A stretch of DNA of 64,000 nucleotides, from positions 57,841 through 121,840 of the forward strand of contig JAFRQC010000043.1 in NCBI GenBank assembly GCA_017428805.1, in the 5' to 3' direction. Made by a program: the position numbers and the translations under genes. The stretch is from Prevotella sp. GTDB taxonomy: Bacteria > Bacteroidota > Bacteroidia > Bacteroidales > Bacteroidaceae. The notes below the pieces were generated by a model that saw only the letters and a program-made list of their open reading frames with translations, was not told the DNA's origin and searched no databases. Positions 44,496 through 53,409 of the stretch are shown one piece after another (the stretch's first letter is position 1; each line of letters starts with the position of its first letter).

Positions 44496-45056
44496 TTAGA
44501 CAGTCATAATCTCCTTGTTCTTTGCAGCCAGGAGATCGTCGATCTTCTTGATGTACTTGTCGTGAATCTTCTGGAGCTCCAACTCGGCATCCTTCTCATT
44601 GTCCTCAGAGAGCCCATCCTTGATGGCCTTCTTCAGTTTGTCCTTGATGTCGCCACGCACGTTGCGCACCTCCACCTTAGCCTTCTCAGCGATCTTAGCA
44701 CACTGCTTGGTCAGATCACGGCGGCGCTCCTCTGTAGGAATGGGGATGTTCAGGCGGATTACCTCACCATTGTTCTCTGGGGTGATGCCCACGTCGGAAT
44801 CCATGATAGCTTTCTCAATGTTGCGGATCTCCTTACGGTCCCAAGGCTTGATAGCGATGGTACGAGGATCAGGAACACTCACGTTAGCCACTTGGTTCAA
44901 AGGCACTTTCGAACCATAAGACTCTACTCGCACGCCATCAAGGATGGCCACGTTAGCACGACCAGCACGGATGCGGTTCAGCTCATCTTCGAGGAACATG
45001 GCAGCCATCTCCATGCGCTCCTCACTTTTCTTCAATGTTTCTTTAACGTCAATCAT
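44496..45056 (-). CDS. frr: ribosome recycling factor
   Basis: 186 residues, the normal family length. The typical three-helix-bundle and hinge sequences are present (ELNRIRAGRANVAILDGVRVESYGSKVPLNQVANVSVPDPRTIAIKPWD). With EF-G it splits post-termination ribosomes. It is first in the frr-rsgA operon, driven by a consensus promoter. Confidence 0.98.
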   Translation of the reverse strand: MIDVKETLKKSEERMEMAAMFLEDELNRIRAGRANVAILDGVRVESYGSKVPLNQVANVSVPDPRTIAIKPWDRKEIRNIEKAIMDSDVGITPENNGEVIRLNIPIPTEERRRDLTKQCAKIAEKAKVEVRNVRGDIKDKLKKAIKDGLSEDNEKDAELELQKIHDKYIKKIDDLLAAKNKEIMTV

Positions 45057-45083
45057 ATACTTTAAGTTTTAGCTTTCTGTTGA

Positions 45084-45115
45084 CAAAAGTACGTATTTTC
45101 CTTGAAACTGCCAAA
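45084..45115 (-). promoter_or_regulatory. consensus promoter of frr-rsgA
   Basis: On the minus strand TTTG (45115-45112), 20 bases, TACTTTTG (45091-45084): both elements match. It lies 27 bases before the frr ATG. Confidence 0.78.
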
Positions 45116-45182
45116 CATTTTGTCTATTTTTTCACTTTTCACCCCCATATATAAATAAGGTGTAGGGGTAAAAAGGGGCAGA

Positions 45183-45221
45183 ATACCATATTTGTGGTAT
45201 GCGGAATAGCCCACGTGTGGG
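45183..45221. promoter_or_regulatory. two palindromes upstream of the cysK promoter (putative operators)
   Basis: ATACCA-N6-TGGTAT (45183-45200) and CCCACGTGTGGG (45210-45221) are perfect inverted repeats next to each other, immediately upstream of the -33 region of cysK. Their location fits activator or repressor binding. No regulator is identified. Confidence 0.5.
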
Positions 45222-45222
45222 A

Positions 45223-45253
45223 TTTCGTAACCCCTGAAATCGCCGTACCTTTG
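45223..45253 (+). promoter_or_regulatory. promoter of cysK
   Basis: TTTC (45223-45226; one mismatch to TTTG), 19 bases, TACCTTTG (45246-45253), 42 bases before the ATG. Confidence 0.7.
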
Positions 45254-45295
45254 CACCCAGAAACATTAAACAACAAACATTTAAAAAGAAAGATT

Positions 45296-46243
45296 ATGGC
45301 AAAGATTGCAAAACAGCTGACCGAGCTTATCGGCAACACCCCTCTGCTGGAACTCACCAACTTCTCAGAGGCCAAGGGACTTGAGACTCCGATTATCGCC
45401 AAGGTGGAATTCTTCAATCCTGGCGGCAGTGTGAAAGACCGCATCGCTTTGGCGATGATAGAAGACGCAGAACAGAAAGGACTGCTGAAGCCCGGTGCCA
45501 CCATCATCGAGCCGACGAGTGGAAACACAGGTGTAGGACTGGCACTCGTCAGTGCTGTCAAGGGCTACAAGCTCATCCTGACGATGCCTGAGACGATGAG
45601 TGTCGAGCGTCGTAACCTGGTGAAGGCTTATGGAGCTGAGGTTAGACTGACGAGCGGAAAAGATGGAATGCCTGGTGCCATCAAGGCTGCAGAACAATTG
45701 CGCGACAGCATTCCCGGCAGCATCATCCTGCAACAGTTCGAGAATCCTGCCAACCCCGCCAAGCACTATGCCACTACAGGCCCTGAGCTCTGGCAGCAGA
45801 CAGATGGCGAGATTGACATCTTCGTAGCAGGCGTAGGCACTGGCGGTACTGTCTCTGGTGTGGCCAAGTACCTGAAGGAGAAGAATCCGAATGTGAAGAT
45901 CATCGCAGTAGAGCCCAAGTCATCACCCGTTCTCAACGGCGGTCCGAGTGGTCCCCATAAAATTCAGGGTATTGGTGCTGGCTTCGTTCCCAAGACTTAC
46001 GATGGCAATCTCATCGACGAAGTACTTGATATCGAGAACGATGACGCTATCCGCACTGGTCGTGAACTGGCCCAGAAGGAAGGACTGTTGGTAGGCATCT
46101 CGTCTGGAGCAGCTGCCTTTGGTGCCTCAGTGATTGCCAAGCGTCCGGAAAATAAGGGAAAGAAGATCGTAGCCCTGTTGCCTGATACTGGCGAACGCTA
46201 CCTCTCAACGGTACTCTACGCTTTCGACGAATACCCGCTTTAA
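45296..46243 (+). CDS. cysK: cysteine synthase A (O-acetylserine sulfhydrylase)
   Basis: 315 residues. The PLP lysine is Lys47 in [10 protein letters not shown]. The substrate loop PTSGNTG (73-79) and the PLP-phosphate loop GTGGTVSG are intact. It makes cysteine from O-acetylserine and sulfide in the cytoplasm. The start is [11 protein letters not shown]; the longer frame from 45194 runs through the promoter. It is monocistronic, with its own terminator. Confidence 0.97.
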   Translation: MAKIAKQLTELIGNTPLLELTNFSEAKGLETPIIAKVEFFNPGGSVKDRIALAMIEDAEQKGLLKPGATIIEPTSGNTGVGLALVSAVKGYKLILTMPETMSVERRNLVKAYGAEVRLTSGKDGMPGAIKAAEQLRDSIPGSIILQQFENPANPAKHYATTGPELWQQTDGEIDIFVAGVGTGGTVSGVAKYLKEKNPNVKIIAVEPKSSPVLNGGPSGPHKIQGIGAGFVPKTYDGNLIDEVLDIENDDAIRTGRELAQKEGLLVGISSGAAAFGASVIAKRPENKGKKIVALLPDTGERYLSTVLYAFDEYPL

Positions 46244-46267
46244 AGCACGATTTTCTCCCGATTAAGG

Positions 46268-46307
46268 CGCAAATCATCCTAAAAACAGGGTGATTTGCGT
46301 TTTTTTT
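46268..46307 (+). terminator. rho-independent terminator of cysK
   Basis: A 13-bp stem (CGCAAATCA paired with TGATTTGCG plus a G-U and three more pairs) closes a six-base AAAAAC loop. Eight T (46300-46307) follow directly. Confidence 0.93.
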
Positions 46308-46317
46308 GTACTTTTAT

Positions 46318-46348
46318 TTTGTTATTTAACTAAAATTCCCTATCTTTG
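46318..46348 (+). promoter_or_regulatory. consensus promoter of the four-histidine-kinase operon
   Basis: TTTG (46318-46321), 19 bases, TATCTTTG (46341-46348): an exact match to the Bacteroidetes consensus. The first kinase ATG is 24 bases downstream. No other promoter this good is seen between the four kinase genes. Confidence 0.82.
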
Positions 46349-46372
46349 CCAACTGTAACTACCTGAAACCTG

Positions 46373-48508
46373 ATGAGCAGTAGTAACAGACAAAGACTTC
46401 TGGCCGTCGCGACGCTCCTAACCATCAGCCTCACGGTGTTTGCCCAGAAAGAGAATATGGAGACGATTGCTGACACGCACCATCTCTCGGCTTATTTCGT
46501 GGCCGCACTGATGATCAGCGTGTTTGTGATGATCTTCTCCAATCGTTTGTTCTATTTCCGCCAACGGGAAGTGAGTGCTCAGGCACAGCAACTAAACACA
46601 CAATTAGGTCTGGTACTCACCTCGAACAAGACACAGGTATGGACCTACGATGTCACCAAACATCTCTACACCTTATTGTCGATCAAGGGAGAAGAAGAGA
46701 AGACCTATGTGCCCATCGACTTCTCGCAGTTCTTCGACAGCAACGAGTTCACCCAATTGCACAAGGCTGTCACCACTCTGGCCGACAGCAATAAGGATCC
46801 CGAGCCCATCGTGATCAGAGGCAGCAAGCCTGAAGACGGATCCGCCCCCCGCATCTACAAGGTCAACCTGACTATCTTGCAGCGCGACAAGAAAGGCAAG
46901 GCTAAAATCCTGTTAGGCTCCCAGCGTGACATCACGGACAACAGAATGAGGAAGGAGAAAGCCCGCAACCTGGCCCTGCGCTATCACACCGTTTTCAATT
47001 CATCGCTGGTCGATATGATCTATTACGGTGCGGACGGTTACATGACAGACATCAACGACAAGGCCTGCGAGACCTTTGGCGTCGACAGCCGTGAAGCCTT
47101 GATGAAGCGAAAGGTGAAGATTACCGACATCCCATCATACAGGGATCTCGACTTCGACCATATAGAAAACCTGCAGATGTCGTCGATCACCGATATCGAC
47201 CACACGAAACGTGAAGACGAACGGATACCGGAAGTGACCATCAAAGGCAAGTTCTACTATGAGTGTGCCGTGTCTGTCATCCGCGACAATGACAGGAAAC
47301 TGCTTGGTATCATTGCCGCCGGGCGTGACATCACGGATATGGTCGATTCGCATCACCGTCAGCAACAGGACGCCCTGCTGCTCGAAAAACGCACCAAGGA
47401 CATCCAGAATTATATCAACAACATCAACTACTCACTGAAAGTGAGCGGTGTGCGACTTGTCAACTACCACCCTGACAATCACGAACTGAAGATCTTCAGC
47501 GACCTGAATCAGGTGCAATACAGTCTCTCGCAAATCCGCTGTGCCTCACTGCTGGCACCATCAGACCAGCGAAAGGCCCGTGGACTGTTGCTCCGTATGG
47601 ACCATCGCACTCCAGGCAATTTCATGGCTACCGTACAGACCCGTTTCCACGACGAGCAGGGCCGCAACATCTTCCTCACATTCAACATGGTGCCTGTAGA
47701 GGGCAAAGACGGCCGCATCAGCCATTACTTCGGCATGCTGCGCAATGACACGGAGATGGTTTACACGGAGCGCCAGCTGATCAAGGAGACCAAGAAAGCT
47801 CAGGAGACAGAAGAACTGAAGAACACCTTCCTGTTGAACATGAGCTATGAGATCCGTACGCCCCTCAATGCCGTCATCGGATTTGCGAATCTCTTCAACG
47901 AACCTCACGACGCGGAGGACGAACCCGTGTTCTCCGAAGAGATCAAGCGCAACACCAACGAACTGCTGGCCCTTGTCAACGATATCCTTTACATCTCCCG
48001 CCTTGATGCGAAGATGGTGGAATTCAACTATCAGGAAACGGACTTCGCCACACTCTTCGAAGGTTACTGCTACATGGGATTGAGTGCACTGAATCCTGAC
48101 GTGAAGATCCAGGTGGAGAATCCCTATAACCGCCTGATGGTCAAGATCGACGAACAGAACATAGGAGAGGTAATCCAGAAACTCTGTGTCAATGCTGCCC
48201 GTGTTACAAAGGCAGGCACCATCCGCGCCAAATACGACTACCGTCACGGTGAATTGAACATCACCATCGAGGATACCGGCAAGGGCCTGAGTGCAAAAGA
48301 GCTGCCGCACGTGTTCGATCGTTTCGTCAGAGACGAGAACAACCAGCGTGAGGGCACTGGTCTTGACATGGCCATCATCAAAGAGTTGGTCGAGCAGATG
48401 GGCGGTACAATAGAGGTCCAGTCCGAGGAAGGCAAGGGCTCGGCAACCTACGTCATCATCCCCTGCGAGATGACCGCTATGGAGAAAAAGACAGAGATTA
48501 TTGTTTAA
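46373..48508 (+). CDS. sensor histidine kinase 1: pseudokinase-type, Tyr in place of phosphoacceptor His
   Basis: 711 residues: signal-like N-terminus (10-25), a membrane helix (about 39-58), PAS domains (about 75-190 and 200-325, with GSQRDITD and AAGRDITD PAC endings), a third PAS region (to about 470), and a DHp/HATPase pair. The H-box reads LLNMSYEIRTPLNAV, so residue 492 is Tyr instead of His, while the surrounding EIRTPLN is intact. The N-box Asn is kept (LCVNAARVTKAG), but the G2 box is altered (GTGLDMAI). DivL of Caulobacter is a known kinase-like regulator with Tyr at this site. The closest relative here is kinase 3. It is first in the operon, 15 bases before kinase 2. Confidence 0.9.
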   Translation: MSSSNRQRLLAVATLLTISLTVFAQKENMETIADTHHLSAYFVAALMISVFVMIFSNRLFYFRQREVSAQAQQLNTQLGLVLTSNKTQVWTYDVTKHLYTLLSIKGEEEKTYVPIDFSQFFDSNEFTQLHKAVTTLADSNKDPEPIVIRGSKPEDGSAPRIYKVNLTILQRDKKGKAKILLGSQRDITDNRMRKEKARNLALRYHTVFNSSLVDMIYYGADGYMTDINDKACETFGVDSREALMKRKVKITDIPSYRDLDFDHIENLQMSSITDIDHTKREDERIPEVTIKGKFYYECAVSVIRDNDRKLLGIIAAGRDITDMVDSHHRQQQDALLLEKRTKDIQNYINNINYSLKVSGVRLVNYHPDNHELKIFSDLNQVQYSLSQIRCASLLAPSDQRKARGLLLRMDHRTPGNFMATVQTRFHDEQGRNIFLTFNMVPVEGKDGRISHYFGMLRNDTEMVYTERQLIKETKKAQETEELKNTFLLNMSYEIRTPLNAVIGFANLFNEPHDAEDEPVFSEEIKRNTNELLALVNDILYISRLDAKMVEFNYQETDFATLFEGYCYMGLSALNPDVKIQVENPYNRLMVKIDEQNIGEVIQKLCVNAARVTKAGTIRAKYDYRHGELNITIEDTGKGLSAKELPHVFDRFVRDENNQREGTGLDMAIIKELVEQMGGTIEVQSEEGKGSATYVIIPCEMTAMEKKTEIIV

Positions 48509-48523
48509 TCAGGTTTCACGAAT

Positions 48524-50548
48524 ATGACCATACTATTATCACATATCCAGATACTAGCCGCCATCTCGCTCGATGTCTCATCAGTGCTGATGGTTGTCGT
48601 CATTTTCATTGCCTTCGTGATAACCTGGGCAGTCAACCGCATCAGTCTGTTGCGCATCCGTCAAGGGGTTGACAAAATCAAAGAGACCTCAGCCATTATG
48701 CAGCACACCCTCGATATGGGTAAGAACTACGTGCTGATGCTTGATCTCCGTCAGCGGCATGCCGTCAACATTCATGGAAATCTCCTGCCTGACAGCGGCA
48801 TGGATTATAAGGAGAGCTTTGAGATGATTCACCCAGAAGATCACCATATTTATCAGGAATTCATCAAACGTCTGGCAATGGGTGAGAAAGAGATGGACGA
48901 GTGTATCTTCCGTTGGGACATGAGTGGTGAGAAGAAACTGGGCCAGTGGCGCTATATGGAAGACCAGGGCATTGCTGAGTATGCCAACGCAGCAGGCATC
49001 CGGCCCATCCACATCTTCTGCACACTGACAGACCGTACGGAACAGATCCTCTTGGAGAAAGAAGAACAGGAGATGGCCAACAAGTATCGCCGTATCTTTG
49101 AGCAGTCACTCACGGGATTGGCTTTCTATGACAAGGACGGTCGTCTGCTCACGACCAACAAGAAGATGCGTGAGATTCTGAACTTCCAGTCGGAAAAGGA
49201 TCCTTACTACTACGAAAATTCTCTGTACGACATGCCGACCTTCCGCGACCTGCTGAACAACCGTCATGTGGAAGAACTCTATTTCTGTACCAAGAGTATC
49301 ATCATCGAGCGTGGCGTCAACTGCTACACCGAGATGCGTGTTCACCCCATCTACAAAGACGACGGCGAGCTCTACTGCATCACCTTCTCCATCCGTGATG
49401 TCACCCAGGAACGTGAACTCTATCTGCAGAACAAGAAGAACAGCCATGACATACGCGTAGCCAACGAGGCCATCCAGCAATACGAGAACGAGATTCAGTA
49501 TCTGATGGATACCTGTAACATGCGTTTCTTCCGCTGTTCAAGGGCCGAGCGCAGCTGTACCTTCTATAAAGGAATGACTACGGAAGTCAACACGATGAGT
49601 TTCGATGAGTTGATAGAGCACTTCGTTGACAGTCCTTTCCGTCAGGGGCTGGTGGATTACGATACCTACTTCAGCGTGCAGCGCACCAATCTCACGAAAA
49701 TGCACCCGCTCTTCCACGAAGGCAATGAGATGCAGTGGAACTTCATCGACAGCGTGCCCTACTTCGACGAGAACGGTGAGATGCTGGGCACATACGGTAT
49801 CGTACGAAACGTCAACGACCTCATCGAGAAGCAGGAACGGCTGAAGCAGGAAACAGAACGGGCTAATGATTCGGGACGTCTGAAGTCGGTGTTCATGGCC
49901 AATATGACCCACGAGATTCGTACGCCGCTGAACTCCATCGTCGGTTTCTCAGACGTGCTGCCCATGCTCTCCACCCAAGAGGAGAAACAAGAGATCATCC
50001 ATGTCATCATGAACAACTGCGACATGCTTATGCGACTGATCAACGATATCCTTGCCATCTCGTCGCTCGACACCGGCGGCATCCGTATCGAGCCTGCAGA
50101 AGTGGACTTTGCCAAGAGTTTCGACGACATCTGCGAATCACTGAAGCAGCGTGTACAGGAGCCAAGCGTGGAATTCATCAAGGAGAACCCTTACGACAGT
50201 TTCGTCACCGTTCTCGACGACGCCCGTATCCATCAGGTCGTCACCAACTTCGTCACCAATGCCGTGAAATATACCCACGAGGGACATATCAAGGTGGGGT
50301 ACAGGTATGAGGAGTCAGGAGATTTGTATATCTATTGCGAAGATACTGGTGCAGGCATTCCCAAAGAGCATCAGGCTAAGATCTTCGAGCGTTTCGTCAA
50401 GCTCAACGATTTCGTCCAAGGCACGGGCCTTGGTCTCTCCATCTGTAAGGCCATCGCTGACGCCTGCCATGGTGAGCTTGGTGTCGAGTCGGAAGGTGAA
50501 GGCCACGGATCGACATTCTGGATTCGCATTCCATGCGAGAAAAGGTGA
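48524..50548 (+). CDS. sensor histidine kinase 2: canonical H-box
   Basis: 674 residues: one N-terminal membrane helix (about 18-40), three PAS regions (about 55-165, 185-310 and 325-430), a short coiled coil (IEKQERLKQETERANDSGRL), then DHp with FMANMTHEIRTPLNSI (His463) and a full HATPase (N-box FVTNAVKYTHEG, DTGAGIP, GTGLGLSI). It should autophosphorylate. It has no receiver or output domain and no periplasmic domain. Its PAS-DHp-HATPase part matches kinase 4 closely (for example FERFVKLNDFVQGTGLGLSIC in both). Confidence 0.93.
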   Translation: MTILLSHIQILAAISLDVSSVLMVVVIFIAFVITWAVNRISLLRIRQGVDKIKETSAIMQHTLDMGKNYVLMLDLRQRHAVNIHGNLLPDSGMDYKESFEMIHPEDHHIYQEFIKRLAMGEKEMDECIFRWDMSGEKKLGQWRYMEDQGIAEYANAAGIRPIHIFCTLTDRTEQILLEKEEQEMANKYRRIFEQSLTGLAFYDKDGRLLTTNKKMREILNFQSEKDPYYYENSLYDMPTFRDLLNNRHVEELYFCTKSIIIERGVNCYTEMRVHPIYKDDGELYCITFSIRDVTQERELYLQNKKNSHDIRVANEAIQQYENEIQYLMDTCNMRFFRCSRAERSCTFYKGMTTEVNTMSFDELIEHFVDSPFRQGLVDYDTYFSVQRTNLTKMHPLFHEGNEMQWNFIDSVPYFDENGEMLGTYGIVRNVNDLIEKQERLKQETERANDSGRLKSVFMANMTHEIRTPLNSIVGFSDVLPMLSTQEEKQEIIHVIMNNCDMLMRLINDILAISSLDTGGIRIEPAEVDFAKSFDDICESLKQRVQEPSVEFIKENPYDSFVTVLDDARIHQVVTNFVTNAVKYTHEGHIKVGYRYEESGDLYIYCEDTGAGIPKEHQAKIFERFVKLNDFVQGTGLGLSICKAIADACHGELGVESEGEGHGSTFWIRIPCEKR

Positions 50549-50572
50549 AAAAGTGAAAAGTGAAAGAAAAAG

Positions 50573-53404
50573 ATGATGAACAAAAAGATATATTTATATA
50601 ATAAGGTGCAAAAGTGGATGAAGTATCTGCCGATACTTTTCACCCTTTCACTTTTTCACCTTTTCACCTTTCCTGCCTCGGCCCAGACGAAAGACTCCAT
50701 CAGGGTGTTCACCGACGAGCACCCGCTGGTCTATGAGGATGCCTGGGACTTGTGGCCCTACGTGTTCCTCAACGAGAACGGCGAGCCTGACGGTTACAAC
50801 ATCGACCTGCTGAAGATGATCTTCAAGAGGCTCAACATCCCCTACATCGTCAAGCTGAAGCCCACCCTCGAGGCACAAGCCGACCTGAAGAGTGGCAAGT
50901 CTGACCTCATGCTCCGTATGGATGCCTCGTTCTCCAGAGGCAACTCCCTCTACAGCAACACCATCATCCAGCTGTTCACCCATAGTGTAGTGTCACCGCA
51001 GTCATCCAATGTGGTACTGCGAACGGGCAAGGACCTGAAAGGCCATCAGGTAATCGTCCACGAAGGCAGTTTCAGCCACCATATGATTATGGATGAGGGC
51101 TGGACGAAAGACATCAAGGCCTACGACGATATGAAGGAAGCCATCCAGAAACTGCGTTCCGACGAACAAGGTGTCATCATCTGGAACACCATGTCGCTGA
51201 AATGGCTCATGCGAAAATACAAGACCGACAATCTGGTTATCAACCCCATCGACATCCCTGCCGGCGAATATAAGTTCATGTCTAAGAACCGTCGCCTGCT
51301 CGACCAGATTGACAGCGTCTATACCGAACTGCGTGTCGATGACCAGTTGGAAGGCATCCGCAACAAGTGGTTCTATCCCGAGCATGCCGATTCAGGCATC
51401 CCGGCATGGGTGTGGAACATCGCAGCCGTATTGGCAGCCTTGGCTCTGATCTTCCTCGCCTACTACACCTTCTATCGTGTCCGTGAGCACCAGATGACCC
51501 GTGAGATCCGCCAGAGCAATGACCGTCTGTCGCTCGTGCTCAGTTCCAGTGAGATCGGCCTGTGGATCTATCACGTGATGCCCCAGACCATTGAATTCCT
51601 TGACGAGTTTGGCAAGACGCAACAGACACGCCATCTGCATGAACTGGTGAACCGCTACAACCAGAACGTTTTTGACACCTTTCGCGAGGTTCTCTCCGAC
51701 ATCTCCAATCAAAGGAAGGATTCAGCCAACATCACGCTGAAAATCAGGGAACAAAAGAACAGTCACTTCGTTGAGCGTGACTACAACGTTGACATCGGCG
51801 TGCTGCGCCGTGACCGCAATGGCAGGCCTACGGACATTCTCGGCACGAGGGTAGATATCACCAACGAGCGGATGCGGCAGCTACATATCCAAGACAATAT
51901 GATGCGCTACCAGGCCGTCTTCAACTCTGCCATGATTGACATGGTGGTGTACGATGCCGACGGCTACATCATCGACATGAACGACAAGGCCCTCAACGGA
52001 ATTCACTTGAGCCGAAAGGATCTGATGAAGGAGCACATCCATCTGACAAGCGTCTTAGGCGTGGACCATATCAACCTCGACACGTTCCAGCCGATGCACA
52101 TCACTCAGATCTACCCCTCTTCCGAAGACCAACGCTCACTGCAACAGTATCTGAGACGTTCGCAGTTGTTCTACGAGCTGAAATTAGTACCCGTGCGCGA
52201 CAGCCAGGGTAAGCTGCTGAACATCTACGGTACCGGCCGTGATGTGACTGAGGTGGCCATGTCTTATCGTCAGATTAAGCAGAACGCCCGCGAGTTGCAG
52301 GAAAGCAACGACGAGATCAACAACTACATCCGTAACATCGACTACGTGATGAGCGTGGGCGGCATCCGTATGGCGCGCTACAATCCTGAGACGCATACGC
52401 TGACCGTTTACAGCGACTCAAACAATGTGCAGTTCACGCTGACACAGACGCGAGCCCTTACTTACGTTGATGAAAGTTCACGGCGCCGTGCGCTGAACAT
52501 CATCAAGAGTATGGATAGCCTGGCCACCAAGCCCATCCATGCAGACATCAAGACCACCCTGCGCAAACGGGGCGGAGGCGGACGGTTGCACCTGCAGCTG
52601 CACTTCATACCCACGTATGACAGTCATGGGGAGATCAAGGAATACTTCGGCATGTGTCGTGACATCAGTGAGATCAAGATCATCGAGGAGAAGATGGCGG
52701 CAGAGACGCTGCGAGCCCAGGAGGTAGAGGTAGTGAAGAATGCGTTCCTCCACAATATGAGCTTCGAAATCCGCACACCGCTCAACACGGTGGTAGGTTT
52801 CGCAGAACTCTTCCAGATGGAGCACAGCCAGGAAGACGAAGTGGTGTTCATTCAGGAAATCAAGGAAAACTCCGCCAAGCTGCTCAAACTTATCAACGAC
52901 ATCCTGTTCATATCCAGACTCGATGCAGAGATGATTGAGTTCAACAAGCGCATCACCGACTTCTCAAAGACCATCACCCAATGGTGCGAGTCTGTCTGGG
53001 CACCCATGCAGAAGCCCGGCGTCGAATATACCGTCAGCGGCCTCTTCAACAAGCTGATCCTCGAGGTTGACAGCTCAAATGTGGGCATCATCATCGACAA
53101 GATCGTTACCAACGCCGTGCAACATACGGAAAAGGGTTCCGTCAATGTGCGCTTCGACTATCTGGGCAACAACCTCATCGTCTCCGTCGAGGATACCGGC
53201 TGCGGTATACCTGAGTCATCCTTGGGCAACATCTTCGAGCGTTTCGTGACAGGAGCCAACGAAGGAGCCGGTCTCGGACTCGCCATCTGCCACGAACTTA
53301 TCAAGCGCCTCAACGGCACCATCAACATCAAGTCCGAAGTGGGCAAGGGCACCACCGTCTGGTTCTCCATCCCCTGCAAGGCACTTGAAATAGAAAGGAC
53401 GTAG
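50573..53404 (+). CDS. sensor histidine kinase 3: periplasmic binding domain, Phe in place of phosphoacceptor His
   Basis: 943 residues: signal peptide (LPILFTLSLFHLFTFPASAQ), a family-3 solute-binding domain (about 42-270; WPYVFLNENGEPDGYNIDLL), a membrane helix (about 280-301), PAS domains (about 315-440, 445-565 and 585-705), then DHp/HATPase. The H-box is LHNMSFEIRTPLNTV: residue 731 is Phe, so phosphotransfer at this site is impossible. The N-box (IVTNAVQHTEKG) and ATP-lid boxes (DTGCGIP, GAGLGLAI) look intact, so ATP binding may persist. It is most similar to kinase 1 outside the sensor. The solute-binding domain suggests that it senses an amino acid or other small solute. Confidence 0.9.
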   Translation: MMNKKIYLYNKVQKWMKYLPILFTLSLFHLFTFPASAQTKDSIRVFTDEHPLVYEDAWDLWPYVFLNENGEPDGYNIDLLKMIFKRLNIPYIVKLKPTLEAQADLKSGKSDLMLRMDASFSRGNSLYSNTIIQLFTHSVVSPQSSNVVLRTGKDLKGHQVIVHEGSFSHHMIMDEGWTKDIKAYDDMKEAIQKLRSDEQGVIIWNTMSLKWLMRKYKTDNLVINPIDIPAGEYKFMSKNRRLLDQIDSVYTELRVDDQLEGIRNKWFYPEHADSGIPAWVWNIAAVLAALALIFLAYYTFYRVREHQMTREIRQSNDRLSLVLSSSEIGLWIYHVMPQTIEFLDEFGKTQQTRHLHELVNRYNQNVFDTFREVLSDISNQRKDSANITLKIREQKNSHFVERDYNVDIGVLRRDRNGRPTDILGTRVDITNERMRQLHIQDNMMRYQAVFNSAMIDMVVYDADGYIIDMNDKALNGIHLSRKDLMKEHIHLTSVLGVDHINLDTFQPMHITQIYPSSEDQRSLQQYLRRSQLFYELKLVPVRDSQGKLLNIYGTGRDVTEVAMSYRQIKQNARELQESNDEINNYIRNIDYVMSVGGIRMARYNPETHTLTVYSDSNNVQFTLTQTRALTYVDESSRRRALNIIKSMDSLATKPIHADIKTTLRKRGGGGRLHLQLHFIPTYDSHGEIKEYFGMCRDISEIKIIEEKMAAETLRAQEVEVVKNAFLHNMSFEIRTPLNTVVGFAELFQMEHSQEDEVVFIQEIKENSAKLLKLINDILFISRLDAEMIEFNKRITDFSKTITQWCESVWAPMQKPGVEYTVSGLFNKLILEVDSSNVGIIIDKIVTNAVQHTEKGSVNVRFDYLGNNLIVSVEDTGCGIPESSLGNIFERFVTGANEGAGLGLAICHELIKRLNGTINIKSEVGKGTTVWFSIPCKALEIERT
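50597..50686 (+). repeat. 90-bp signal-peptide-encoding repeat, copy 1
   Basis: It encodes YNKVQKWMKYLPILF...PASAQ of kinase 3. It differs from 53434-53523 at about five of 90 bases, while the sequence that follows diverges at once. The core is tandem CTTTTTCAC-like units. Confidence 0.85.
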
Positions 53405-53409
53405 AAATT

